From: Idiomarina tyrosinivorans
GTDB taxonomy: Bacteria; Pseudomonadota; Gammaproteobacteria; Enterobacterales; Alteromonadaceae
NCBI RefSeq assembly: GCF_003987475.1
Contig: NZ_PIQH01000010.1
Location: 1-64,000, forward strand
DNA: 64,000 nt
Reading direction: 5' to 3'
Below the pieces are notes generated by a model that was given only the letters and a program-made list of their open reading frames with translations, made no database searches and was not told the origin of the DNA. Positions 37,129 through 45,386 of the stretch are shown here, piece after piece (position 1 is the first letter of the stretch; the number at the start of each line of letters is the position of its first letter). The translations under genes were made by a program, and so were the position numbers.

Positions 37129-37777
37129 AGTTCCCAACCAATTTGACTTAACTTCCGCTTCATCGCGAAAAACGCGAGAAACACCAGTTATTGAGTGACG
37201 AAAAGATTTATTAACCATGCTGCAATTGCCAACAAGGGCAATAACCAACAATACTCCCACGACACCACAACCCTGTCAACCGAGTGCAATCGGCCATAGA
37301 GCGTAGCCCCGCTAACTTCTAATGCACTGCGACAAACTGCAAGTACATCAAACGACGGTGTTTTTGCAACAACCTAAACTATTGCAAAAAAATCGTCGCG
37401 TAACATCTTTTTACTCTCACAGCGCAAATTGAGTGCTGTTAGCCGAAAAAAATCGACACCTCACAAAATTAACGCCTACTCGCATAGTATCACTTTTCGA
37501 TCCGCAAACAACAGCCAGTTACATATTTCAACGTTTTTCAAACAACTTTTTTCACTGTATATATCAATGATCAACGAACTATTCAAAGTCGGTTTTATCT
37601 CTGAGCATTAAAATGTAAAATTAATTTAGTAAAATCCGTGAGTTACATAACAGTGTTGTCATGACATTACATATTCCCACGATCACACGTTCCTAACAAG
37701 ATTAGGACAACAATGGGGTGATTTTTAGCAATTATCCCGTTATTCTACTCTTTGATTTGTCACTCAGGCTAAGACGT
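37129..37777. other. Long AT-rich intergenic region
   Basis: About 650 bases separate the divergent DUF3450 and priC genes. The part nearer priC is clearly AT-rich and has three TTACAT hexamers (37519-37524, 37643-37648, 37667-37672) and a perfect 10-base palindrome TGTCATGACA at 37657-37666. A 60-codon ORF at 37429-37611 has no recognisable features and I do not call it. The region probably contains the promoters of both flanking genes and may hold an undetected regulator site or small RNA. I see no classical Fur box. Confidence 0.5.
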
Positions 37778-38287
37778 GTGTCGTTAATTAATAAACTTAA
37801 CCAACAAATCTCTCGGCTTCGTGAACAAGCAGCCGCACTGGATAAACAATTGCTTGATCAGCGCCAAGAAACCAGTGAACAATGGTTTGACCCACACATT
37901 TTTCGCACCCGAGCGCAATTTGCGAGCCCTTATGTAGAAGAACTCGAGCAAACCAAGCAACAGTGGATACAAGACCCTAGCCCACAGCGAACCGCACTCC
38001 TAGAGCAAAGGCTAACCCAGCAGTTAGAGGCACTTAGCCGCACGTTGGCCTGGCGCTTAGCGCCGAAACCGAGAAAGCCGGCTCAGCAGTCCATGACGCG
38101 GGAACAAACACTGCAAAGGTTGCGCGACACTCTCCAGCAGTATCACCAATATGAACGGCGACTCGACAACATGTTGGCAACTGCCACTACGATTTCCGCC
38201 AAACAACAAACCGAACAACGGCTAAACCGCTGCCAGCAAGCCATTAACGATATTCAAGCAAAGCTTCGACGCTATGAAGAGAAATAG
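37778..38287 (+). CDS. priC: Primosomal replication protein PriC
   Basis: Restart protein that binds SSB-coated forks and loads DnaB. The 169-residue protein matches the family: WFDPHIFRTRAQ near residue 38, an Arg- and Gln-rich helical C-terminus (YHQYERRLDNMLATA) and a coiled coil to the end. The start is the GTG at 37778, giving VSLINKLNQQISRL, similar to E. coli; another in-frame GTG at 37718 is possible. The stop overlaps the downstream hydrolase gene. Confidence 0.78.
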   Translation: MSLINKLNQQISRLREQAAALDKQLLDQRQETSEQWFDPHIFRTRAQFASPYVEELEQTKQQWIQDPSPQRTALLEQRLTQQLEALSRTLAWRLAPKPRKPAQQSMTREQTLQRLRDTLQQYHQYERRLDNMLATATTISAKQQTEQRLNRCQQAINDIQAKLRRYEEK

Positions 38288-39191
38288 TACACCGTTTATC
38301 TATCATCCCATTTATAGTGACCTAGTACTCCCTCCGCGGCACCGTTACCCAATTGGAAAATATCGAGCGCTGCAGCAATGGGCAGTGCGTCACGGTGCCA
38401 AACCTGAGCAGTGGCTAACAGCGCAACCGCTGAACTGGGACAAGGTTGCTACGGTGCATTGCCGCAACTACATCAGACGCTTGCAGAACAATGATTTTAC
38501 GAAAGCAGAATGGCGTCGAATTGGCTTTCCCTGGTCACAGCAGTTATTGACACGAACCCTGACGTCGGCGGGCGGAACGTTGCAAACAGTAGAGGTGGCA
38601 CTTCAACAGCAACTGGCGATTCACTTCTCCGGCGGCTATCATCACGCTCACTATGACTGGGGGTCTGGTTTTTGCTTAATCAATGATTTAGCAATAGCGG
38701 CTCGGCATGCTGTTGATAACCTCGGCCTATCAAGTGTGCTCATATTTGACACCGACGTTCACCAAGGCGATGGTACAGCCACGCTTTTTAGCAACGAGTC
38801 ACGCATCATCACCTGTTCTATTCACTCGCAAAAAAACTTTCCTTTCAATAAAGCGCAGTCCGATATTGACGTTGGCGTGGCAGACGATATTAGCGAAGCG
38901 GATTATTTGCAGACGGTTTTTGACACACTAGAAAGCGCTATTAATAGGTTCCAGCCACAATTAGTGCTTTACGATGCTGGGGTCGATATTTATCAGCGTG
39001 ATGATCTCGGAAAGTTAGGTATTTCATTAGCTGGCATTTACCAACGCGATTTACAGGTTTTAGGACTACTGCAGCAGCGTCAAATCGCTACCGCGGTAGT
39101 TATTGGTGGTGGTTACCAGCGCCAATTAGATCGGCTAGTTACGGCGCACGGTCAATTACTGCGCGCCGCCCACCATTTATTCAGTGCGTAG
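38274..39191 (+). CDS. Histone deacetylase-like amidohydrolase
   Basis: Zinc-dependent arginase/deacetylase-fold enzyme of 305 residues. The HDAC pattern is visible: GGYHHAHYDWGSGFCLIND (double His), DTDVHQGDGTATLF (zinc-binding Asp and His), a second-site VLYDAGVDIYQRDDLG, and VIGGGYQR near the end. Bacterial members deacetylate acetylpolyamines or other small amides, so a histone-like target is not implied. It overlaps priC by 14 bases and converges on the tryptophan dioxygenase gene with a 15-base overlap. Confidence 0.88.
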   Translation: MKRNSTPFIYHPIYSDLVLPPRHRYPIGKYRALQQWAVRHGAKPEQWLTAQPLNWDKVATVHCRNYIRRLQNNDFTKAEWRRIGFPWSQQLLTRTLTSAGGTLQTVEVALQQQLAIHFSGGYHHAHYDWGSGFCLINDLAIAARHAVDNLGLSSVLIFDTDVHQGDGTATLFSNESRIITCSIHSQKNFPFNKAQSDIDVGVADDISEADYLQTVFDTLESAINRFQPQLVLYDAGVDIYQRDDLGKLGISLAGIYQRDLQVLGLLQQRQIATAVVIGGGYQRQLDRLVTAHGQLLRAAHHLFSA

Positions 39192-40271
39192 CCAAAAGCC
39201 CAAGGCCTTTTTCACCCTTTCCGGCAACACCGGTAATTCAGATTTTGGCAGCAAATAGGTCGCCATAGCGAAGAAGTCATTAAAAATACGATTCGACTCA
39301 GTGGTTTTTTTCAAATAATCGTGTCCCGATGAACCACCCGTACCAATTTTACTTCCCAGCATACGTTGCACCATCATCGCATGCTTATAACGCCAAATCG
39401 TAAATTTCTCATCCATTTCGGTGCACTGCGTGATCACCTGGAATGGCAAATTGAATACCGGTTCTTCACGATACAGTGAAATAAACAGCGCGCTTAACAT
39501 GGCTTTTTGCGATAGTCGAACCTCACCCGCAGCCCTCAGTGCCTCATAGCGTTGTTCGTCAAACAGTGCTTCAAAGCGCTCTCGAGTGGCAGCAATCCCC
39601 TCTAATTCCGTGGTCTTCTCTTTATCGGTTAGGGTATTGTTGCTTGTCACGATCTCCGCTTCTTGGTCGAGCATCCGCTCAACAGCGTCACGGTACATCT
39701 GCCAGAAGCTAAAATCTTCGAACTCGAGGAACGGCATCCGCGCCAACCAAGCATCCACCCGATCAAATAAACTCGGTTGTTGTTCAAGCATCTCTAAATA
39801 TTCTCGGTCTGCATCATTTAAACGGTTATAGAACGAGGACTGATCAAAGGCGACGCGGCGTGCTCGGGTCAGCCCTAACCGAATCTCTAACTCTTTGAAT
39901 TGGATGCTTTGGAACCCTGATGCCGGCACCAAGTAGTCGCGGAATGATAGAAACTCTTGCGGCGTCATGGTTTCAATCACCCCGACCTGTTGATTCATCA
40001 GTTCCTGAATAGTGAGTATTCGCTGTAGCCGATGCACGACGGTAATTAACGCGTTGTCCGCTACGTGTTGGGCATTAAAAATGTCATGTACCGACCGTAA
40101 TTCGTGCAACACCTGCTTAAACCACAATTCGTATACCTGGTGTACAATGATAAACAGTGTTTCATCGTGCGCTTCATCGCCATAGCGAGGGCTATGAGGC
40201 TCTTGCGCTGAAAGCAGTTGGTCAAGTTTTAGGTAGTCACCATAGTACACAGGGACGATATTCTTTGGCAT
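39177..40271 (-). CDS. kynA: Tryptophan 2,3-dioxygenase
   Basis: Heme enzyme opening the indole ring of tryptophan to N-formylkynurenine. At 364 residues it is longer than the typical bacterial form (about 280) and closer to the animal type. Signature blocks: YGDYLKLDQLLSAQ, HDETLFIIVHQVYELWFKQVLHEL, FQSIQFKELEIRLG, WRYKHAMMVQRMLGSKIGTGGSSGHDYLKKT. The heme-ligand His and the substrate-site motifs are all present. The start is the ATG at 40269-40271 behind GGAG; a GTG at 40277 is also in frame. No other kyn genes adjoin it. Confidence 0.9.
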   Translation of the reverse strand: MPKNIVPVYYGDYLKLDQLLSAQEPHSPRYGDEAHDETLFIIVHQVYELWFKQVLHELRSVHDIFNAQHVADNALITVVHRLQRILTIQELMNQQVGVIETMTPQEFLSFRDYLVPASGFQSIQFKELEIRLGLTRARRVAFDQSSFYNRLNDADREYLEMLEQQPSLFDRVDAWLARMPFLEFEDFSFWQMYRDAVERMLDQEAEIVTSNNTLTDKEKTTELEGIAATRERFEALFDEQRYEALRAAGEVRLSQKAMLSALFISLYREEPVFNLPFQVITQCTEMDEKFTIWRYKHAMMVQRMLGSKIGTGGSSGHDYLKKTTESNRIFNDFFAMATYLLPKSELPVLPERVKKALGFWLRTE

Positions 40272-40373
40272 AAGCACTCCTTGTCAGTGGACATCAAATT
40301 AGACCAACTGCAATCGGTCAAGTAAAGTGGACTATACAACTATTTTGTATCGCACACGCCTGAGGAGGCTGAT

Positions 40374-40652
40374 ATGAATTACAGCGACGATATTCACAAT
40401 TACTACGAGCGTCTCGTTGGCGACCGTATTGAAGAGTTAGAATTACAACGACGCTATGATCAAGATTTTCTCGCCGACCTTTGTTGCTTGGTACTGAACC
40501 AACTACCGCCGCGTTATATTCGGCATGAAGTTGATATGGCATTTTTTCTGCCACCATCCAAACGCTTAGATATGGAAATGCAGGTGCACAAGGCGGTCAA
40601 TGAGGCACTGGAATTTTTAACGGAAAGAAATAAAAGCCAGAATAAAAAATAG
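40374..40652 (+). CDS. ComFB-family protein
   Basis: A 92-residue acidic protein of the late-competence ComFB family: a short helical protein with CCLVLNQLPPRYIRHEVDMAFFL in the middle, where the two Cys and Pro-Pro-Arg-Tyr are family features. GAGGAGG precedes the ATG. In Bacillus comFB lies in the comF operon, but its function is unclear; in proteobacteria it is found alone. The stop directly abuts the 3' end of ffs on the opposite strand. Confidence 0.8.
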   Translation: MNYSDDIHNYYERLVGDRIEELELQRRYDQDFLADLCCLVLNQLPPRYIRHEVDMAFFLPPSKRLDMEMQVHKAVNEALEFLTERNKSQNKK

Positions 40653-40765
40653 GGTGGCGACTCTACCAGCCACACCCCGGCACACGTATCCCCAACTACG
40701 GCTGCTCCCTTCCGGGCCTGACCGGGTTCGCTGGTTAACGTTGCGGGGGGACCCGCAGAGTCACC
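40653..40765 (-). ncRNA. ffs: Signal recognition particle 4.5S RNA
   Basis: Reading the minus strand from 40765, the 113-base RNA has the SRP domain IV core: GGTCAGGCCCGGAAGGGAGCAGCC, with the GGAA tetraloop and the symmetric and asymmetric internal loops, plus the GTGTGCCGGGGTGTGGCTGG descending arm. The ends pair (GGTGACTCTGCGGG with the GAGTCGCCACCC 3' end). A TATTTTTTA tail follows. It binds Ffh to target membrane proteins. Confidence 0.95.
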
Positions 40766-40777
40766 ATAACGGCGCGG

Positions 40778-40806
40778 ATTATCTCGTAAACCTGCAGCGC
40801 TAGCAA
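40778..40806 (-). promoter_or_regulatory. Promoter of ffs
   Basis: On the minus strand TTGCTA (40806-40801) and GATAAT (40783-40778) are separated by 17 bases. A GC-rich discriminator (CCGCGCC) follows. This is a strong sigma-70 layout with a discriminator typical of stable RNA genes, placed about 12 bases before the RNA 5' end. Confidence 0.8.
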
Positions 40807-40836
40807 GCGCTGTCGAGGCAATTCCCGCGCGTTCGT

Positions 40837-41583
40837 TTACTTTTTCTGCAATTTAGCCTGAATAGTCGCCTGGGTATCGGCATGCTGTAACGCTTTGGCA
40901 AAGCTCTTCACTTCACGGTTGATCCGATCTGGCACGGGCTCTAACGGCGCATTGATGAGCGCTTTAGACGCACGCAGTGAGGAAACCGGTATCTGCCGGA
41001 AACGCTGGCAGTAGGCGTCTATGGTTTCCGCAAGCGCTTGATCGTCGACCACTTTCGATACAATACCTGCTTGCTCAGCGTCGTCGGCAGCAAAATTATC
41101 ACCCAGCAAGAGCCATTCAGACGCTCGTAAATGCCCTGTCAGTAACGGTAGTAATTGACTCGAACCCGCTTCTGGCACCAACCCTAACTTGGCGAACGGA
41201 AGTGCAAACTGAGCAGAACGTGCCGCAATCACAATATCGCAATGCAGCAGCAAGGTTGTACCTATACCGATCGCCAAGCCATTCACTGCAGCAATCATCG
41301 GAACGGATAATCGCGCAACACAGTGTAAAAATTCGAACACTGGTGCAGACGCATCAATTTCGCCCATGCCAATAAAATCGGCAAGATCGTTACCGGCGGT
41401 AAAACTATCTCCCGAGCCGGTTATGACGATCGCATGAATCGCCCCGTCCTGCTCTGCTTGTTGCAACGCAGCAGTGAGTTGCCGATACATATCTTGGGTG
41501 ATCGCGTTTTTCTTTTCTGCGCGGTTGAAGGTCAGGGTCATGATGCCCTGTTCAACTGCAGTAATGATGTGAGATTGTGCCAT
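40837..41583 (-). CDS. Enoyl-CoA hydratase/isomerase family protein
   Basis: A 248-residue crotonase-fold protein: MTLTFNRAEKKNAITQDMYRQL near the start, GSGDSFTAGNDLADF forming the oxyanion hole, VNGLAIGIGTTLLLHCDIVIA, and GLVPEAGSSQLLP. The last motif has Glu but is not of the clear FadB type. The start is the ATG at 41581-41583 (MAQSHI). The substrate is unknown. It lies between ffs and a KAS III gene, all on the minus strand. It is not an FadB fusion. Confidence 0.85.
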   Translation of the reverse strand: MAQSHIITAVEQGIMTLTFNRAEKKNAITQDMYRQLTAALQQAEQDGAIHAIVITGSGDSFTAGNDLADFIGMGEIDASAPVFEFLHCVARLSVPMIAAVNGLAIGIGTTLLLHCDIVIAARSAQFALPFAKLGLVPEAGSSQLLPLLTGHLRASEWLLLGDNFAADDAEQAGIVSKVVDDQALAETIDAYCQRFRQIPVSSLRASKALINAPLEPVPDRINREVKSFAKALQHADTQATIQAKLQKK

Positions 41584-41642
41584 TCGCTGCCTCAAACTGG
41601 TTGTACCACTTGAGACAGCTTAGCACCGTCAACTGACGACTG

Positions 41643-42734
41643 TCATCCTTGTTGACGCTTTTTCCATGCCGCTGCGGTTTTTTCATGCATTGGCAAAATC
41701 ATCTCTAATGCGGAAATTCCTGGATCGTCCAGGGTCATATTATTCGGCTGTTTTGGCTCTACCCGTTGCCCCCAACGAATCAGTCCGGCGCCACAGGTTA
41801 AACCGCCACCGAATACTGCTGAGATAATACTATCTCCTGGCTTTACAAGGCCTTGCTCAACAGCCTCGGCGAAGGCAATCGGCAGTGTTGCCGACGAAGT
41901 ATTACCATAGTTCTGAATATTGATAACGGTTTTATCTGACGGCACCTTACACAGCTTAGCGAGGTGATCGATGAGGCGCTTATTGGCTTGGTGAGGAATG
42001 AGTGCATCCACGTCATCGGTGGTCATTCCGGTTTCTTCAAACACTTTGGCTACCGCCGCATTCATGCCCTTCACCGCGCGTTTGAAAATTTCTTGGCCAA
42101 CGAAGTCGAATTGCATGATACCGTCGAAGTTAAACCGGTCAAAGCTCAAGCCGAAATCGACACTCAACACGTCACGAGCATCTGCATCGCAACTAATGTG
42201 GCTTGATAACAGCCCTACAGGTTGGTCTGAGGCTTCTAAAATCATTGCTCCGGCGCCGTCGCCAAACAACACTGCACTTTCCCGTTTGGTCCAATCCAGA
42301 ATCCGCGACAATCGTTCCGCACCGATAATCAGTACCCGCTTTTGCGCACCTGTTCGGATGGCTTGGGTTGCCATATGCATGGCATATAAGAAACTACTAC
42401 AGGCAGCATTAAGATCAAATGCAGCGGCGGTTTTTGCCCCTAGCTTCTGTTGTACCGCAGAGGCAACGTTGGGAATAATTTCATCCGCTGTACAGGTGCC
42501 AACGATAATTAAATCAAGATCGTCGGCTTCCAAACCCGCTGCTGCTAGCGCATTTTTTGCCGCAACTGTGGCCATTTCTGAGGTTCCGACGTGACTAATA
42601 CGACGCTCCGAGATTCCGGTTCGAGACGTAATCCACTCATCAGAGGTATCTAAAAATGTTGCAAGGTCATCATTCGTTAATACAGCTGGTGGTAAACATT
42701 TACCCCAGCCGGTAATTTCAGCATACGTTGTCAC
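41643..42734 (-). CDS. Beta-ketoacyl-ACP synthase III family protein
   Basis: A 363-residue FabH-like condensing enzyme with the Cys-His-Asn triad: Cys in FDLNAACSSFLYAM, His in ALIPHQANKRLID, Asn in NIQNYGNTSSATLP. It carries a C-terminal extension of about 40 residues (WGQRVEPKQPNNMTL onwards) beyond a typical FabH (about 317). I start it at the GTG at 42732-42734 behind AAGG, giving MTTYAEITGWGKCLP; a TTG at 42752 is also possible. It lacks fab neighbours, so it is probably not the main chain-initiating FabH but a paralogue of unknown substrate. Confidence 0.85.
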   Translation of the reverse strand: MTTYAEITGWGKCLPPAVLTNDDLATFLDTSDEWITSRTGISERRISHVGTSEMATVAAKNALAAAGLEADDLDLIIVGTCTADEIIPNVASAVQQKLGAKTAAAFDLNAACSSFLYAMHMATQAIRTGAQKRVLIIGAERLSRILDWTKRESAVLFGDGAGAMILEASDQPVGLLSSHISCDADARDVLSVDFGLSFDRFNFDGIMQFDFVGQEIFKRAVKGMNAAVAKVFEETGMTTDDVDALIPHQANKRLIDHLAKLCKVPSDKTVINIQNYGNTSSATLPIAFAEAVEQGLVKPGDSIISAVFGGGLTCGAGLIRWGQRVEPKQPNNMTLDDPGISALEMILPMHEKTAAAWKKRQQG

Positions 42735-42904
42735 AACTAAAACCTTTTTCAATCCATTCGCATATCCACTTCTGCTACCTTACTTGGCAGTCGGCAAAGT
42801 GGTGCCTTTCCGCTATCATATCACGATTGTTAATCGGGTGAACGTCTGTGCATAATGTTGTACCACAGATCGGATTACTTAAAACTACAACCGAGGAGTT
42901 TCGC

Positions 42905-43444
42905 ATGCGCCGTTGGTTAACCCTACTTAGTCTTCTTATACTGGCAGGTTGTCAGTCTGCTCCGCAACCCTTGACCATCGATCCGCCGTTGTCAGAACTG
43001 TCCAGTTCCGGTGACGTGAATGGCATTGCGGTAGTCGATGCCAGAGCCCATTCCTATTTATTGCGGGTTGAACGAAGCCAAGATACTGCGCAGTTTAGTA
43101 GTAGCCGTGAACCTCTTGAACAAACCATCAAGCAAGCATTGGAAGCTGTAATTCCCATTAGCTCGCAAAGTCCGGTAACGTGGAAAGTGATTATTGATGA
43201 AGCATTGATTACGGTCTCACAAGGCCCGGTCAAATATCGTGCACATCACGAAATCACGCTGACTGTTACGGCGTCTAACGGCCACCAATTCTTTACCCGA
43301 GATTTCCACGGCAGTGCGCAATCAGAAGGGGCATTTCAAGCCGATGAGGCAGTGTTAGAGCGTGAATTCAGTGAATTATTAGGCAGCTTACTGTCTGACT
43401 TAGCAAACGACCCCAAACTCCGTATGCAACAAGGAAATGATTAA
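42905..43444 (+). CDS. yajG: YajG family lipoprotein
   Basis: A 179-residue outer-membrane-type lipoprotein. Its signal peptide carries the lipobox LAGC with Cys16. The core pattern (VTWKVIIDEALITVSQG, then VTASNGHQFFTRDFHGSAQSEGAF) matches YajG. The start is the ATG at 42905 with GAGGAG before it; the longer frame from 42848 lacks a signal. It starts an operon of yajG, ppi, ampG and panE, like yajG-ampG in E. coli. Confidence 0.9.
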   Translation: MRRWLTLLSLLILAGCQSAPQPLTIDPPLSELSSSGDVNGIAVVDARAHSYLLRVERSQDTAQFSSSREPLEQTIKQALEAVIPISSQSPVTWKVIIDEALITVSQGPVKYRAHHEITLTVTASNGHQFFTRDFHGSAQSEGAFQADEAVLEREFSELLGSLLSDLANDPKLRMQQGND

Positions 43445-44034
43445 TGTCTCGTATCTATAGCTTGCTAGCCACATTGGTTGTTGTCCTGAGCTTTAGCGCT
43501 CATGCAGACATTCAACCAAATAACCCCTATCCAAAAGTGACGTTGGTAACCTCACTGGGCAATATTACGGTGGAACTCGATCGCACCCGCGCACCGCTCA
43601 CCGTCGCTAATTTTCTTCGTTACGTCGACAAAGGCGTTTATGCCGGAACCATTTTCCACCGTATTGTGCCGGGTTTTGTGGTCCAGGGTGGCGGCTACGA
43701 TAAAGACTTTCAGCTTGGGGCTGAGTTCGACCCTATTCCCAATGAATCCGGCAACGGTTTAAAGAATGAGTATGGCACCATCGCCATGGCGCGCGAGTCT
43801 GCACCACATACCGCTACGCGTCAGTTTTATTTCAATATTAACGATAATCCGCGTTTAGATCCGAGTGATAGCCGCTGGGGTTACGCGGTTTTTGGCCACA
43901 TTATCAAAGGCCAAGATGTGCTAGAAAAATTAGCCGCGGTAGAATCCATGCCGTTTGATGAAGTGACCGGCTGGCAAGACGTACCCAAGAACCCACCGTT
44001 GCTGGAGCAAGTCATTGTGGAGCCCGCGCCGTAA
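43444..44034 (+). CDS. Periplasmic peptidyl-prolyl cis-trans isomerase, cyclophilin type
   Basis: A 196-residue exported cyclophilin (signal peptide about 1-21, ending SAHA). The catalytic Arg is in FHRIVPGFVVQGGGYD, with QFYFNIND and GYAVFGHIIKG further along. It is closest to E. coli PpiA. It overlaps the yajG stop by 1 base and the ampG start by 1 base. Confidence 0.93.
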   Translation: MSRIYSLLATLVVVLSFSAHADIQPNNPYPKVTLVTSLGNITVELDRTRAPLTVANFLRYVDKGVYAGTIFHRIVPGFVVQGGGYDKDFQLGAEFDPIPNESGNGLKNEYGTIAMARESAPHTATRQFYFNINDNPRLDPSDSRWGYAVFGHIIKGQDVLEKLAAVESMPFDEVTGWQDVPKNPPLLEQVIVEPAP

Positions 44035-45386
44035 TGGCTGAGGCGCAACATACCTGGTGGAGCGATAGCCAAGTTTTCAAACAGCCACGAATTTGGCTGA
44101 TTTTTGTATTAGGTATGATCAGTGGCTTCCCCTGGGTCATGATCGGTTCGGTCCTCTCAGCATGGCTACAAGATGCCGGCCTATCGCGCTCTACCATCGG
44201 TTTTTTTGGTGCTGTCATCGGCGTCTATTCGGTAAATTTTCTCTGGTCGCCACTGATTGACCGCATCAATTTACCCTTTTTTGGGCGCCGCTTTGGCCGC
44301 CGTCGTTCGTGGATACTTTTCTGCCAAGCAATCATTGCCGCCTGCTGTTTTGCAATGGCAAGCTTAGACACCAGCCAAATCTTGACCGCGATTGGTGTCA
44401 CGGCACTATTAATTGCGACAGCATCAGCGACCCAAGACATTGCCATCGACGCATTTCGTATTGAGCAGTTTTCTGAGCAAGAAAATCGCTTGCAAAGTGC
44501 CGGTGCAGGAATGGCGACCGCGGGCTGGTGGACGGGCTATAGCGGCCTCGGAGCTATTCCATTCTTCCTCGTGGATGGCATTAGTTTCAGTTGGCAAGAC
44601 GCATACATTTTATTGGGCTGTCTGGTTTTGCTGTTAAGCAGTGTCGTGCTGTTTGTTCGCGAGCCGAGATACCAGCAAACGCCAATCGACGACAACGGGG
44701 CGCCACAGTCCGTTAGCGAGCAAATTGTCGCTAGAATTAACGAGGTGGTGATATCCCCTATCAACGAGTTCTTTCAGCGCAGCGGATTCAAACTGGCGCT
44801 CAGCATTCTGTGCTTCATTTTTCTGTTTAAGCTTGGGGAAGCCTTTTTAGGCCGAATGTCGATTGTATTTTATAAAGAGATCGGTTTTAGCAACGACCAA
44901 ATTGGTACTTACTCTAAGTTAGTGACTTGGTGGGTCACCATTGTTTTTGCCATTTTCGGTAGTTTGGTGAATCTCCGTCTTGGCATTATCAAGGGATTAA
45001 TTATTGGCGGTATCGCTATGGCCTCTTCCAATTTAATGTTCTCTTGGATTGCATTGGTCGGCCCGAGCGAGCCGTTGTTCCTCTCGGCAGTTTTGATTGA
45101 TGGTTTTACCAGCGCATGGTCGACGGTAGCCTTCGTCGCGTTTATCAGTTTACTTTGCCATCGCACCTTTACCGCAACCCAGTATGCCTTGATGGCGTCT
45201 TTGGGGTCGCTTGGGAAAACGATTTTAGCATCATATAGCGGTGTATTGGTCGACGCACTTGGTGGCAACTGGGCAATATTTTTCGCGATTACCGCATTAA
45301 TGATTATTCCTAGCCTGCTATTACTGTGGCGCATTCGCCACCATTTATTTGAACTAGAACAACGTTCTCAGGGTGGTTCTGTATGA
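44034..45386 (+). CDS. ampG: AmpG muropeptide permease
   Basis: MFS importer for anhydro-muropeptides in cell wall recycling, 450 residues. Twelve or more hydrophobic segments. The N-terminus (LGMISGFPWVMIGSVLSAWLQDAGLSRSTIGFF) and FLWSPLIDRINLPFFGRRFGRRRSW, with a charged loop, are the AmpG pattern. TASATQDIAIDAFRIE follows. Together with the transglycosylase elsewhere in the window it fits wall recycling. It overlaps panE by 4 bases. Confidence 0.92.
   Translation: MAEAQHTWWSDSQVFKQPRIWLIFVLGMISGFPWVMIGSVLSAWLQDAGLSRSTIGFFGAVIGVYSVNFLWSPLIDRINLPFFGRRFGRRRSWILFCQAIIAACCFAMASLDTSQILTAIGVTALLIATASATQDIAIDAFRIEQFSEQENRLQSAGAGMATAGWWTGYSGLGAIPFFLVDGISFSWQDAYILLGCLVLLLSSVVLFVREPRYQQTPIDDNGAPQSVSEQIVARINEVVISPINEFFQRSGFKLALSILCFIFLFKLGEAFLGRMSIVFYKEIGFSNDQIGTYSKLVTWWVTIVFAIFGSLVNLRLGIIKGLIIGGIAMASSNLMFSWIALVGPSEPLFLSAVLIDGFTSAWSTVAFVAFISLLCHRTFTATQYALMASLGSLGKTILASYSGVLVDALGGNWAIFFAITALMIIPSLLLLWRIRHHLFELEQRSQGGSV

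Noticed and set aside
37129-37350. Fur box before the TonB2-type operon
   Set aside because: I found no 19-base match resembling GATAATGATAATCATTATC; the operon may still be iron-controlled through another site.
37429-37611. 60-codon ORF in the intergenic region before priC
   Set aside because: No ribosome site, no recognisable features, AT-rich sequence; not called as a gene.
41998-42594. 198-codon ORF on the plus strand
   Set aside because: Antisense shadow of the KAS III gene, whose catalytic motifs leave no doubt about the real frame.
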